Shown: piece by piece, positions 35,057 to 44,681 of the stretch
How the letters are laid out: the number at the start of each line of letters is the position of its first letter
Numbering within the stretch: position 1 is the first letter of the stretch
Source of the DNA: Mogibacterium sp.
GTDB taxonomy: Bacteria > Bacillota > Clostridia > Peptostreptococcales > Anaerovoracaceae
Reading direction: 5' to 3'
Assembly: GCA_017403955.1 (NCBI GenBank)
Contig: JAFRDH010000022.1
Coordinates: 107,380 to 171,379, forward strand
Length of the DNA: 64,000 bases
Program-made: the position numbers and the translations under genes
The notes under the pieces: model-generated
Databases searched by the model: none
Seen by the model: only the letters and a program-made list of their open reading frames with translations
Told to the model about the DNA's origin: nothing

Positions 35057-35836
35057 ATGAGATTATTAAGGACGATCGCGGTCACATTCGCGCAGTATTC
35101 GAGAATACCGATCCCGCATTTTGAATGGGAAGAGGAAGACATGAAGTACAGCATGTCCGCTTTTCCATTGGTCGGAGCTGTGATCGGCGCGGTCTTCTAC
35201 GGCATTTTCAGGCTGGCACAAATGCTGGAACTTCCAGCGTTTGCACTCAGTCTTTTGCTGACTGCAGTACCTCTTATACTGACGGGAGGTTTCCATGTAG
35301 ACGGGTTCATGGATGTGTCCGATGCGCTGAGTTCTTATGGATCAAGAGAAGACAAGCTCAGGATCCTCAAAGATCCACACATCGGAGCATTCGCAGTTAT
35401 AAGACTCGCAATCTGCGGACTTATATATATAGCCTCACTTGACATCGTACTGGCAGGAAGAGATCCTGCGAAAATGTCGATCATTCTGGCGGCGGGATTT
35501 GCAATGGCGAGAGGACTCAGTGCGATAGGTGTTCTGAATTTCAGAGCTGCGCGCAATGAAGGGATGCTCTTCTATGAGGCTTCATGCGCGGGAAAGGGCA
35601 GGAAAGCGAATAATGTGATTTGCTTTGTCTGGATCGCAGCGTCCCTTTTCTTGATGGTATACACCGATTTAACTGCCGGAGCATTCGCGGGAGCTGCCGC
35701 GATCCTCAGCTTCTGTTGGTACAAGTACAAGAGTTACAAGGAGTTGGGCGGCATCACCGGAGATACCGCAGGATATTTCGTTACAATTTGTGAAACAGCA
35801 ATGGTCGCAGCAACAGCGATAGCATCACTGATATGA
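35057..35836 (+). CDS. cobS: Adenosylcobinamide-GDP ribazoletransferase
   Basis: 259-residue membrane enzyme (cobalamin synthase) that joins adenosylcobinamide-GDP with alpha-ribazole(-phosphate). The polar active-site block GGFHVDGFMDVSDALSSYGS (residues 76-95) is well conserved, as is KDPHIGAFAV. About 6-7 hydrophobic segments. It starts 6 bases after the CobT-CobU gene and overlaps cobC at its stop. Confidence 0.95.
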   Translation: MRLLRTIAVTFAQYSRIPIPHFEWEEEDMKYSMSAFPLVGAVIGAVFYGIFRLAQMLELPAFALSLLLTAVPLILTGGFHVDGFMDVSDALSSYGSREDKLRILKDPHIGAFAVIRLAICGLIYIASLDIVLAGRDPAKMSIILAAGFAMARGLSAIGVLNFRAARNEGMLFYEASCAGKGRKANNVICFVWIAASLFLMVYTDLTAGAFAGAAAILSFCWYKYKSYKELGGITGDTAGYFVTICETAMVAATAIASLI

Positions 35837-36441
35837 ATATGATCAAAGTTACGATTATCAGGCATGGCAGGACCAAAGAAAATGATGAGAGAAGGTACTG
35901 CGGATGCAGGACCGATAGCAGCCTCACCGCAGAAGGTAAGGCTGAGCTTTCCGTGATACCTGCCTGCGAAAAAGCGTTCCTCATCGCAAGTCCGCTCAGA
36001 AGAGCGATAGAGACTGCGGAGACGATGTTCCCCGGACCGGATATTCATATCATCGATGACCTGAGAGAGACCGATTTCGGTAAATTCGAGGGGAAACGGC
36101 ATGAAGAACTCGACGGAGACCCGGATTATCAGGCGTGGATCGACAGTAACGGGACCGCTGAGATCCCCGGAGGCGAGAGCATGCAGACGTTCAGAGCCCG
36201 CACAATGGAAGGTTTCAGGGAAGCAGTCAGAATGGCATCGTCACAAGATGCCGAGGACCTTATCATCGTTGGTCACGGCGGTACTGTGATGTCTGTCATG
36301 AGCATTCTTTTCGGCGGCTCATATTATGATTATTACACCCTGAACGGGGATGGCTATACTTTTGAACTGGAGGTAAATGATGAAGGAGATATCGCTGCTG
36401 CAGGCACATATAATCGCTTTTGCGGCAGGGTTCATTCTTGA
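35833..36441 (+). CDS. cobC: Alpha-ribazole phosphatase-like histidine phosphatase
   Basis: 202-residue phosphoglycerate-mutase-fold phosphatase. Catalytic IRHGRT near the N-terminus (His at about residue 10), ASPLRRAIETAE, the acid region RETDFGKFEGK, and the second His in IVGHGGTVMS. It would dephosphorylate alpha-ribazole-5'-phosphate or adenosylcobalamin-5'-phosphate. The assignment beyond the superfamily rests on context between cobS and cbiB. Its last 62 bases overlap cbiB in another frame. Confidence 0.88.
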   Translation: MNMIKVTIIRHGRTKENDERRYCGCRTDSSLTAEGKAELSVIPACEKAFLIASPLRRAIETAETMFPGPDIHIIDDLRETDFGKFEGKRHEELDGDPDYQAWIDSNGTAEIPGGESMQTFRARTMEGFREAVRMASSQDAEDLIIVGHGGTVMSVMSILFGGSYYDYYTLNGDGYTFELEVNDEGDIAAAGTYNRFCGRVHS

Positions 36442-37393
36442 TCTGATAATAGGTGACCCTTACAGCTTCCCGCATCCGGTAAAGTGGATCGGCAATCTGA
36501 TAGCAAGGCTCGACAAAAAACTTCTCGGAGAGATCCCGGAAGAACTAACGGATCCGAATTCGAGGGGCAGAGCGTCTGAACAGAGAAAAGGTCTGATCAT
36601 CGTTCTGATAATAGTGCTGAGTACTGCGGTTCTCTCAATCGCTGCTATTGCAATATCTTACAGGATAAACATGATCCTCGGGATCGTCATTGAATCGATC
36701 CTGACATGTTATGTCCTTGCAGCTACGAGCCTCCGTAAGGAGAGCATGAAAGTGTACAGGGAGCTGATGAAAGGTGATCTTGACGGAGCCAGAAGAGCGG
36801 TCTCGATGATCGTCGGAAGAGATACTGCCGTTCTTGACGAGGCAGGCGTTACCCGCGCAGCAGTCGAGACAGTGGCAGAAAACCTTTCTGACGGAGAGAT
36901 CGCACCGATGCTTTATACCGCGATAGGCGGACCTGCACTTGGTCTCATATATAAGTCGATCAATACGATGGATTCGATGATCGGCTATAAGAATGACAGA
37001 TACATGTGGCTAGGCAGATGTGCTGCAAAACTTGATGATATCGTCAATTATATTCCTGCGAGGATAAGCGCCTGGCTCATGATAGCGGCAAGTGCAGCCG
37101 GCGGCAGAGACTTCGATGCCGGAAGGGCTTACAGGATCTGGAAAAGAGACAGATACAATCACAAGAGCCCTAACGCTGCGCAGACGGAAAGCGTTTGTGC
37201 AGGTGCACTCGGACTAAAGCTGGCAGGGGACTCGCAGTATTTCGGCAGGATAGTCAAAAAGCCATCGATAGGAGATGAGATCAGGCCGATAGAGCCTGAA
37301 GATATACGGAGAACGAATAAGCTGATGATCATATCGTCAGTGATCGGAGAGGTATTATGTCTGATAATAATGGCTATGATCGCAGCAGTGTGA
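36380..37393 (+). CDS. cbiB: Adenosylcobinamide-phosphate synthase
   Basis: 337-residue membrane enzyme that attaches the aminopropanol phosphate arm to adenosylcobyric acid. Family blocks: LDLIIGDPYSFPHPVKWIG close to the N-terminus, RDTAVLDEAGVTRAAVETVA, NLSDGEIAPMLY, and HKSPNAAQTESVCAGALG (each a known CbiB region). ATG 36380 has GGAGG six bases upstream; ATG 36377 is the alternative. The start lies inside cobC and the end inside cobD, giving a nested, tightly coupled arrangement. Confidence 0.94.
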   Translation: MKEISLLQAHIIAFAAGFILDLIIGDPYSFPHPVKWIGNLIARLDKKLLGEIPEELTDPNSRGRASEQRKGLIIVLIIVLSTAVLSIAAIAISYRINMILGIVIESILTCYVLAATSLRKESMKVYRELMKGDLDGARRAVSMIVGRDTAVLDEAGVTRAAVETVAENLSDGEIAPMLYTAIGGPALGLIYKSINTMDSMIGYKNDRYMWLGRCAAKLDDIVNYIPARISAWLMIAASAAGGRDFDAGRAYRIWKRDRYNHKSPNAAQTESVCAGALGLKLAGDSQYFGRIVKKPSIGDEIRPIEPEDIRRTNKLMIISSVIGEVLCLIIMAMIAAV

Positions 37394-38436
37394 TCCACGG
37401 CGGAGATGTATATAGGAATAATGTTGAGCTGGATTTCTCTGTCAGCCTGAACCCTGAGCCGATCCCATCTGAGGTAGAAAACGCTGCTTTCAGAGGAGTA
37501 TATGCGATGGACCGGTACCCGGATCCACTTTATACAGAGCTGAGACAGGCGATCGCTGCATTCGAAGAAGTTGATCCGGATGAAGTCCTTTGCGGCAATG
37601 GCGCGTCGGAACTCATCATGGGGATCGTTCATGCGGTCATGCCCCGCAAAGCGCTGATCGTTTCACCTTGCTATGCCGGATATGAAATCGCTCTTGCTGC
37701 TGCCGGTGCAGAAGTCGAAGAATATATGCTGGATGAAGGAAATGATTTCAAACCGGATGCAGGATTCCTCGACATGATAGAGGACGATACGGATCTGATC
37801 TTCCTCGGCAACCCCAACAATCCTGTCGGAAATCTGATAGACGAGGACCTTCTCGAGACTATATGCGCGAAATGCAAAGAGACCGGGACTGTGCTTGTTC
37901 TGGATGAATGCTTCATCCACTTGACCAAAAGATATGATCAGAAGCCGGATCTTACCGATGGGGCGATCCATTTAAGAGCTTTTACCAAGACTTTCTCTAT
38001 GCCGGGTATAAGATGCGGATATATGCTGTCGGGCGACAGGAAGCTGCTTAGCGAAGTAAGGAAGCATCTGCCTGAGTGGAATGTGTCTGTCGTAGCGAAT
38101 CAGGCGGGGATAGCTGCTGCCAAAGTACTTAAGGATACTGATTATCTTGAGAGATCAGTCAGGAATATCAACAGACTTCGTCTTGAACTGGTCGCCGAAG
38201 CAGCGCTGCTCAGGGTCAAAATGTACAGGAGCAATGCCAATTATCTTCTGATTCGGTCGAGATATGATCTGTACGGACCTCTTCTGAGCAGAGGGATACT
38301 TGTCAGGAAGTGTGACAACTTCCACGGGTTGGATGATAGTTTCATACGAATCGGCATCAAGTCCCGCAGAGATAACTTCGAATTGGTAAATGCGATCAAA
38401 GAGATAATGAAAGAAAGATCAGAGGACGATATATGA
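37357..38436 (+). CDS. cobD: L-threonine-O-3-phosphate decarboxylase
   Basis: 359-residue PLP enzyme of the aspartate-aminotransferase fold that makes (R)-1-amino-2-propanol phosphate for CbiB. Seen: DFSVSLNPEPIP, GNGASELIMG, FLGNPNNPVGN, VLDECFIHLT and the PLP-lysine region TKTFSMPGIRCGYML. Histidinol-phosphate aminotransferase is the close relative, but the DECFIHLT block and the position after cbiB favour CobD. Overlaps cbiB by 37 bases and cbiC by 4. Confidence 0.93.
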   Translation: MSDNNGYDRSSVIHGGDVYRNNVELDFSVSLNPEPIPSEVENAAFRGVYAMDRYPDPLYTELRQAIAAFEEVDPDEVLCGNGASELIMGIVHAVMPRKALIVSPCYAGYEIALAAAGAEVEEYMLDEGNDFKPDAGFLDMIEDDTDLIFLGNPNNPVGNLIDEDLLETICAKCKETGTVLVLDECFIHLTKRYDQKPDLTDGAIHLRAFTKTFSMPGIRCGYMLSGDRKLLSEVRKHLPEWNVSVVANQAGIAAAKVLKDTDYLERSVRNINRLRLELVAEAALLRVKMYRSNANYLLIRSRYDLYGPLLSRGILVRKCDNFHGLDDSFIRIGIKSRRDNFELVNAIKEIMKERSEDDI

Positions 38437-39071
38437 TAGAACTTGTAATGCCCGGCGATATAGAGAAGAAGAGTTTTCAGATCATTGCTTCGGAACTGGC
38501 TGAGATGGGGATCACGCTCGATCCGGAACGTGACCTTATCATCAGAAGAGCGATCCATACGTCAGCTGATTTTGACTATGCTGAGACCCTGACATTTTCA
38601 CCTGATGCTGTCAGGATCGCCAGGGAACTGATCGCCGGCGGAGCCAATATCGTTACAGATACCAACATGGCTCTGGCAGGAATAAACAAAAGTAAACTTG
38701 CTGCTTTTGGAGGCGAAGCGCACTGCTATATGGCGGAGACGTCTGTCGCGCTGGAGGCAAAAGAGAGAGGCGTTACAAGAGCTTCCGTAAGCATGGAGCA
38801 TGCAGCAAAGGATATCAAAAAATCCGGTAAGAAAACGATATTCGCTATCGGCAACGCTCCGACAGCGCTGGTGACACTCAGATCGATGTATGACTCAGGT
38901 GAATTCACTCCGGACTTCATAATCGGAGTCCCTGTCGGATTTGTGAATGTAGTGGAAGCCAAAGAGCTCATTATCGATACTGACATCCCTTATATAGTCA
39001 ACAGAGGGCGCAAAGGCGGCAGCAATATCGCTGCTGCGATAGTCAACGCGCTTCTGTATGGAATGAAATAG
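38433..39071 (+). CDS. cbiC: Cobalt-precorrin-8 methylmutase
   Basis: 212-residue methylmutase that moves the C-11 methyl group to C-12 to give cobyrinate. The catalytic His lies in RRAIHTSADFDYAETL; TDTNMALAGINK and GVPVGFVNVVEAKE are family blocks, as is NRGRKGGSNIAAAIVNALL near the end. Length is normal. It ends one base before the cbiD start. Confidence 0.95.
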   Translation: MIELVMPGDIEKKSFQIIASELAEMGITLDPERDLIIRRAIHTSADFDYAETLTFSPDAVRIARELIAGGANIVTDTNMALAGINKSKLAAFGGEAHCYMAETSVALEAKERGVTRASVSMEHAAKDIKKSGKKTIFAIGNAPTALVTLRSMYDSGEFTPDFIIGVPVGFVNVVEAKELIIDTDIPYIVNRGRKGGSNIAAAIVNALLYGMK

Positions 39072-39072
39072 C

Positions 39073-40188
39073 ATGGATAAACTTCGCAAAGGATTTACCA
39101 CCGGGAGCTGCGCGGCGGCTGCTGCAAAAGCGGCCTGCCTGATGCTGCTGACCGGCAATATCAAGGAAACGATCTCCATAGGAACTCCTAAGGGGCCGGT
39201 TTTCGATGCGAAGATCGAAGATATTATCGGAACTCCGGACTCTGTGAAATGCGCAGTGCGTAAAGACGGAGGAGATGACCCGGATGTGACGACAGGAGCT
39301 CTTATATATGCTGAAGTTGCTTTTGCTGAAGAGACAGGGGTAAGAATACTTGGCGGTGAAGGAGTCGGACGTGTTACAAGACCGGGTCTGGATCAACCGG
39401 TCGGAGAAGCAGCTATCAATTCAGTACCAAGAGCGATGATCACTGAGGCCATCGCTGAGGTCTGCAGATTATATGATCACGAAGGCGGGATCACAGTCAC
39501 TATCTCAGTCCCGGGCGGAGAGAAGATCGCAGAGCACACCTTCAATCCGAGGCTCGGCATCGAAGGCGGGATCTCGATCATCGGTACTTCGGGAGTTGTC
39601 GAGCCGATGAGTGAGCAGGCCATCCTGGATACGATCAGGGTGGAACTCAGTCAGAAGAAAGCCGAAGGACATACGGTCGCTTTCATATCTCCGGGCAACT
39701 ACGGACTGGATTTTATGAAGGAGACTTACGGAACAGACCTTGACAGAAGCGTAAAATGCAGCAACTACATCGGCGATACCATCGACATGATACGTGAACT
39801 CGGCTTTGACGGAATGCTGCTCACAGGGCATGCAGGTAAACTGGTCAAGGTTTCCGGGGGCATAATGAACACGCACTCAAGGATGGCTGACTGCAGGATG
39901 GAACTCATATCTGCGGCAGCTGCAAGAGAGGGCGCTTCGAACGACCTTATACTTCACATTCTCGATTGCCTGACGACCGAAGAAGCCTTTGCTTTGCTCG
40001 AAGAGGAAGGCATCCTGAAGAATGTAAGCGGCCGCATCATGCAGGGGATTATGTATCACCTTAACAGGCGGGCACAGGGAGAACTGCACATAGAGTGCAT
40101 CATGTATAACAAAGAAAACGGGATCCTCGCAGCTTCAGACGGAGCAGAGGATATGATAAATAAACACAGGGAGCAGTGGAATGGATAA
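39073..40188 (+). CDS. cbiD: Cobalt-precorrin-5B C1-methyltransferase
   Basis: 371-residue SAM-dependent C-1 methyltransferase specific to the anaerobic route. Typical start LRKGFTTGSCAAAAAKAA (residues 4-21), then GEGVGRVTRPGL, INSVPRAMI, PRLGIEGGISIIGTSGVVEPMS region, and GHAGKLVKVSGGIMNTHS region. ATG 39073; the 3' end overlaps cbiF by 8 bases. Confidence 0.96.
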   Translation: MDKLRKGFTTGSCAAAAAKAACLMLLTGNIKETISIGTPKGPVFDAKIEDIIGTPDSVKCAVRKDGGDDPDVTTGALIYAEVAFAEETGVRILGGEGVGRVTRPGLDQPVGEAAINSVPRAMITEAIAEVCRLYDHEGGITVTISVPGGEKIAEHTFNPRLGIEGGISIIGTSGVVEPMSEQAILDTIRVELSQKKAEGHTVAFISPGNYGLDFMKETYGTDLDRSVKCSNYIGDTIDMIRELGFDGMLLTGHAGKLVKVSGGIMNTHSRMADCRMELISAAAAREGASNDLILHILDCLTTEEAFALLEEEGILKNVSGRIMQGIMYHLNRRAQGELHIECIMYNKENGILAASDGAEDMINKHREQWNG

Positions 40189-40954
40189 AGCACAAGTATA
40201 TTTTGTCGGAGCAGGACCGGGAGCCGCGGATCTCATAACCGTCAGGGGTATGAGACTCATTTCGGAGGCAGATGTGATCATTTATGCGGGATCGCTTGTA
40301 AATCCTGAACTTCTCAGCTATGCGAAAAAGGATGCTGTGATACATAACAGCGCTTATATGACTCTCGAAGAAGTGCTTGATGTCATGAAGACCGCCGTTG
40401 CTGAGGGCAAGACCGTATGCAGACTCCACACAGGAGATCCGAGTCTTTACGGAGCTGTCAGGGAGCAGATGGATGCGCTTGATGAGATGGGTATCACTTA
40501 CGGATCATGCCCGGGTGTATCGGCTGCCTTCGGAGCTGCTGCTTCGATGGACCTCGAATATACACTTCCGGGACTTTCACAGTCACTTGTCATCACCAGA
40601 ATGGCAGGGAGGACTCCGGTACCTGAGAAAGAAAGCATAGAGAGCTGGGCTGCTCACGATGCTACTATGGCGATCTATCTCAGCACCGGGATGCTCGGAG
40701 ATCTGACGGAGCGCCTGATCAGGGGCGGCTATAAAGAAGACACTCCGGCTGCGATCATCTACAAAGCGACCTGGCCGGAAGAGGAATTTTACTATTGCAC
40801 AGTAAGTGAACTCGAGAAAACGGCGGCGGATCATAACATCACCAAGACGGCGCTGATCCTCGTTGGAGATACGATCGGCAAACACGGATACGAAAAATCC
40901 AGATTATACGACAAAACATTCACCACGGAATTCAGAGAGGCGATCACTGAGTGA
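40181..40954 (+). CDS. cbiF: Cobalt-precorrin-4 C11-methyltransferase
   Basis: 257-residue SAM uroporphyrin/precorrin methyltransferase. N-terminal YFVGAGPGAADLITVRG SAM loop, VIIYAGSLVNPELL, and LHTGDPSLYGA are diagnostic of the CbiF/CobM group. Length normal. It overlaps cbiD and precedes cbiG by 16 bases. Confidence 0.95.
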   Translation: MDKAQVYFVGAGPGAADLITVRGMRLISEADVIIYAGSLVNPELLSYAKKDAVIHNSAYMTLEEVLDVMKTAVAEGKTVCRLHTGDPSLYGAVREQMDALDEMGITYGSCPGVSAAFGAAASMDLEYTLPGLSQSLVITRMAGRTPVPEKESIESWAAHDATMAIYLSTGMLGDLTERLIRGGYKEDTPAAIIYKATWPEEEFYYCTVSELEKTAADHNITKTALILVGDTIGKHGYEKSRLYDKTFTTEFREAITE

Positions 40955-40970
40955 TCACCTGGGGACAAAT

Positions 40971-41912
40971 ATGAAGATAAGGGTCATTTGTTTTACGGAT
41001 AGGGGTCATGAGCTTGGGTGTCTGATCGCAGGCAGGCTTATTTCGCATGAAATGGAACTGTTTTTCAAGGGGCCGCTGAAGGATATCTGCAGGTCGGCTT
41101 TTGAACAGAGTATTCCGCTTGTCTTCATCGGAGCATCGGGGATCGCGGTAAGATCTGTAGCACCATTCGTCAAAGACAAGCTGAAGGACCCGCCGGTGCT
41201 GGTCCTTGATGAACTCGGCAGGTTCGTCATCCCGCTTCTTTCCGGACACGTAGGCGGTGCGAATGAACTGGCGGCTGAGATCGCAGAAGCTATCGGCGCT
41301 GTGCTTGTCATAACGACCGCGACGGATATAAACAATGCTTTTCCTGCGGATGTTTTCGCAAGAGAGAACAATCTCAGTATAGTCAACAGAGACGGGATCG
41401 CCAAAGTGGCTACAGCTTCGCTTGAAGGACGGCCGGTCACGATCTCGATCAAGGATTATCCGCCAGAGGAGCCTGTGGATATAGTCATTACAGACGAGCC
41501 GGCACTCTCAGGTGCAGCGTCTCTGAGACTTGCGCCTAAGAAATATGCGCTCGGGATGGGCTGCAGAAGAGGTAAATCATTCGAAGAATTAAGAGATTTC
41601 GCGCTGAGTATGCTCGAAGAGAACGGGATCAGTCCCGGTGATGTCGGATGCATAGCAACGATCGATGTCAAGAAAGATGAAGAAGGTCTGAAGGCTTTAT
41701 CGCAGGCCTGGAGGATGCCTCTCATCACATTCGATGCGGAGCTCCTCTCCAAAGTTCCGGGTGATTTTTCAACGTCGGAAATGGTGCTTGAAAAGGTCGG
41801 AGTAGATAATGTCTGCGAGAGAGCTGCTGTACTTGCGGCAGGCAGAGGCGCAACACTGGTAGTACGAAAAACTGCGAAAAATGGCATTACAGTTGCCATC
41901 GCAGCTGTTTAA
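40971..41912 (+). CDS. cbiG: Cobalt-precorrin-5A hydrolase
   Basis: 313-residue enzyme that opens the delta-lactone of cobalt-precorrin-5A and releases acetaldehyde, a step found only in the anaerobic path. The conserved FIGASGIAVRSVAPFV and LLSGHVGGANELA blocks are present, and the C-terminal domain has GMGCRRGKSFEEL. ATG 40971 with a weak GGGGAC site is chosen; an upstream in-frame ATG would lie deep inside cbiF. Confidence 0.94.
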   Translation: MKIRVICFTDRGHELGCLIAGRLISHEMELFFKGPLKDICRSAFEQSIPLVFIGASGIAVRSVAPFVKDKLKDPPVLVLDELGRFVIPLLSGHVGGANELAAEIAEAIGAVLVITTATDINNAFPADVFARENNLSIVNRDGIAKVATASLEGRPVTISIKDYPPEEPVDIVITDEPALSGAASLRLAPKKYALGMGCRRGKSFEELRDFALSMLEENGISPGDVGCIATIDVKKDEEGLKALSQAWRMPLITFDAELLSKVPGDFSTSEMVLEKVGVDNVCERAAVLAAGRGATLVVRKTAKNGITVAIAAV

Positions 41913-41931
41913 CAGATACAGAGGTAAGGTT

Positions 41932-42672
41932 ATGAACGTAGTCAAGGTCGTCGGCATGGGACCGGGTTCTGAGTCCATGATGACACAACAGGCAATACAG
42001 GCACTCGAGGAGTCAGATGTGATCGTTGGTTACACGGTCTATCTTGACCTGCTCGGAGACAGATTCGCAGATAAGGAATTCCTGTCTACTCCTATGAAAC
42101 AGGAAGCAGAAAGATGCAGGATGTGCTTCCGCGAGGCGCTTAAGGGTAAGAAAACCTCGATGATCTGCAGTGGTGATGCCGGTGTGTACGGAATGGCATC
42201 ACTGATGTTCGAGATCCGGGAAGAGATGGGGATCAAGGCAGACGAGATCGGGATCGAGATCATCCCGGGGATCACGGCTGCAATGAGCGGAGCCGCAGTT
42301 CTCGGCGCGCCGCTGAATCATGACTTTTGCATCATAAGCCTGTCGGACCTCCTTACTCCGTGGGAGCTCATCGAGAAAAGACTCAGAGCTGCTGCACAAG
42401 GAGATTTTGCGATCGCGATATACAATCCGTCCAGCAAAAAGAGACATGACTATCTTATGAAGGCCTGCGACATCCTGCTTGAAACTGCTGGACCTGACAG
42501 GGCATGCGGTTATGTTCGAAGCATCGGAAGAGAAGGGGAAGAGTATCACACATGCACTCTTGCAGAGCTTAGAGAAACTGAAGTCGATATGTTCACGACC
42601 GTTTTCATCGGTAATTCACAGAGCCGGATCATGGACGGAAGGCTCATCACACCAAGAGGATACAAGCTATGA
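41932..42672 (+). CDS. cbiH: Cobalt-precorrin-3 C17-methyltransferase
   Basis: 246-residue ring-contraction methyltransferase. Diagnostic: VVGMGPGSESMMTQQA, VIVGYTVYLDLLGD, CSGDAGVYGMASLM and HDFCIISLSDLLTPW. No C-terminal ferredoxin-like extension. ATG 41932 follows GAGGTAAGG; a longer frame from 41881 would overlap cbiG. The stop overlaps the next gene by 4 bases. Confidence 0.95.
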   Translation: MNVVKVVGMGPGSESMMTQQAIQALEESDVIVGYTVYLDLLGDRFADKEFLSTPMKQEAERCRMCFREALKGKKTSMICSGDAGVYGMASLMFEIREEMGIKADEIGIEIIPGITAAMSGAAVLGAPLNHDFCIISLSDLLTPWELIEKRLRAAAQGDFAIAIYNPSSKKRHDYLMKACDILLETAGPDRACGYVRSIGREGEEYHTCTLAELRETEVDMFTTVFIGNSQSRIMDGRLITPRGYKL

Positions 42673-44681
42673 AACCGATTATTTTCTCAGGTACAACTGA
42701 AGGGAGAACGCTCTCTGAGAAGCTGACCGCATCCGGAATAGCGCACATTGTTTGCGTTGCGACCGAGTACGGCGAGCTTGTCATGGAGCCGAGTGATTAT
42801 GCGGACGTCAGGAGAGGACGCCTTACAGGGCTTGAGATGTATGACCTTTTCAAGGCTGAGGCAAGCACGGTTTTCGATGCGACACATCCTTACGCCACAG
42901 ATGTTTCACACAATATTCTGACTGCATGCAGGGCTTCCGACAGAGAATATGTGAGGATCATCAGAAAGCAGGACAGTGAATTGTTTCCGGAAAATGCTGA
43001 GATCCATGCCTTCGACAGTGCTTCTGACTGTGCAAAAGCTCTTGTGGAGACGGAAGGAAACATCCTTCTCACGACAGGCAGCAAGGAGCTGGGGATCTAT
43101 GCAGCTGATGAAGGCGTCAGAAACAGACTTTTTGCAAGAGTACTCCCTTCGCATGAGAGCATAACGCTATGCGAAGAAGCCGGTCTTTGCGGCAAGCATA
43201 TCATCGCGATGCAGGGGCCATTCAGCATGGATACGGATCTTGCACTTATAGATCAATTTGACATCAAGGTCCTGGTAACAAAATCCAGCGGAGCTGCAGG
43301 CGGTGCTCCCGACAAGATAAGAGCTGCTGCAAAAGCCGGGATCCCTGTATACATGATCGGACGCCCGGCAGAAGAAACGGGACTGTCAGTCGATGAGACT
43401 CTGGCAAAATACTTCGGCATCCGGAGTCGTATGGAGATAGATCTGATCGGGATCGGCCCGGGGAGCAAAGGTCTTCTGACGGCAGATGCAAGTGAGGCGA
43501 TCGGCAAGGCAGATATACTGTTCGGCGCTTCGCGAATGATCCGGGATTTCAGGAGCAGCAAGGCTTATCCGTATTACAGGGCAGAGGACATTATCCCTGT
43601 TCTGGAAGAAGAAAAACCTGCAAAAGCAGCAATCCTTTTCTCAGGAGACACAGGGTTCTATAGTGGTGCTGGCAAGCTCGCGCCGGCTCTGAGAGATTGG
43701 GCGGGCAAGTCAGATTCTGAATGCAGCATCAGGATACATCCGGGGATCGCATCCTTTACATATCTTGCATCCCGTTCGGGAGTGAGTTATCAGGACGCAG
43801 AACTTGTGAGCATCCATGGCTGCTCGGATGACAAAAGGGCAAATTCGAAACTGCTGAGATCAGTGAAATACAGCGAGAAGACATTCGTGCTTCTCTCTGG
43901 TGACAAGGATGTAAGGCTGCTTGGGGAACTTCTTACGGCAAACGGTCTGGGTCACGTGCATATCATCCTCGGATACCAGCTGTCATATCCGGAAGAAAGG
44001 GTCGGTCTGATCAGAGCGGAAGACTGCAAGCTGATCACCGAATCCGGTCTGTACACAGCCATAGTGATCAACGACAGACCTGAGGTCAGGCCGGTGGCTC
44101 CTGTGATAAGCGATGAAGAAATGATCAGGAGCAAAGTCCCGATGACCAAGGAGAGCGTAAGACATCTCAGCGTACTGAGGCTTGGTCTTACAAAAGGATC
44201 TGTGGTTTATGATATTGGAAGCGGGACCGGCTCCATAGCATGCGAAATCGCGTCGCTAGACCCGGACGGAACTGTTTACGCTATAGAAATGAAAGAAGAA
44301 GCCTGCGATCTGATCAGGCAGAATGCAGATCAGTTCAGGCTTAGCAATATAGAGGTGATCGAGGGCAAAGCACCGGATGCGCTTGCGGGACTCGAGACTC
44401 CGACACATGTATTCATAGGAGGCAGCTCAGGCAATCTTAGGCAGATTCTTGAAGTTCTGGCTGCAAAATCGCCGGTATCCGGCATACGTGTAGTTATCAA
44501 TGCTGTGAGCCTTGAGACCATGGCCGAGATCAATCAGGTGATCCGCGAAATGGAAGTCACAGATGTGCTCGTGGAGCAGGTCTCTGTCAACAGATCGAGG
44601 GAACTCGGAAGCTATCACCTTATGACAGCGGAGAATCCTGTCATGATAGCATCCTTCACACTGAAAGGGGTGAAGCTATGA
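42669..44681 (+). CDS. cbiJ: CbiJ-CbiE-CbiT triple fusion
   Basis: 670 residues carrying three enzymes in a row. Residues 1-250: cobalt-precorrin-6A reductase (FSGTTEGRTLSEKL, VFDATHPYATDVSHNI, AMQGPFSMD). Residues 255-475: C-5 methyltransferase CbiE (IDLIGIGPGSKGLLT, FSGDTGFYSG, SIHG). Residues 480-670: C-15 methyltransferase/decarboxylase CbiT (KVPMTKESVRHLSVLRLGL, SAM motif DIGSGTGSIACE at 515-526). CbiE-CbiT fusions (CobL) are common; having CbiJ on the same chain too is less usual. The three activities act at adjacent steps after C-1 methylation. No frameshift is seen. Confidence 0.93.
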   Translation: MKPIIFSGTTEGRTLSEKLTASGIAHIVCVATEYGELVMEPSDYADVRRGRLTGLEMYDLFKAEASTVFDATHPYATDVSHNILTACRASDREYVRIIRKQDSELFPENAEIHAFDSASDCAKALVETEGNILLTTGSKELGIYAADEGVRNRLFARVLPSHESITLCEEAGLCGKHIIAMQGPFSMDTDLALIDQFDIKVLVTKSSGAAGGAPDKIRAAAKAGIPVYMIGRPAEETGLSVDETLAKYFGIRSRMEIDLIGIGPGSKGLLTADASEAIGKADILFGASRMIRDFRSSKAYPYYRAEDIIPVLEEEKPAKAAILFSGDTGFYSGAGKLAPALRDWAGKSDSECSIRIHPGIASFTYLASRSGVSYQDAELVSIHGCSDDKRANSKLLRSVKYSEKTFVLLSGDKDVRLLGELLTANGLGHVHIILGYQLSYPEERVGLIRAEDCKLITESGLYTAIVINDRPEVRPVAPVISDEEMIRSKVPMTKESVRHLSVLRLGLTKGSVVYDIGSGTGSIACEIASLDPDGTVYAIEMKEEACDLIRQNADQFRLSNIEVIEGKAPDALAGLETPTHVFIGGSSGNLRQILEVLAAKSPVSGIRVVINAVSLETMAEINQVIREMEVTDVLVEQVSVNRSRELGSYHLMTAENPVMIASFTLKGVKL

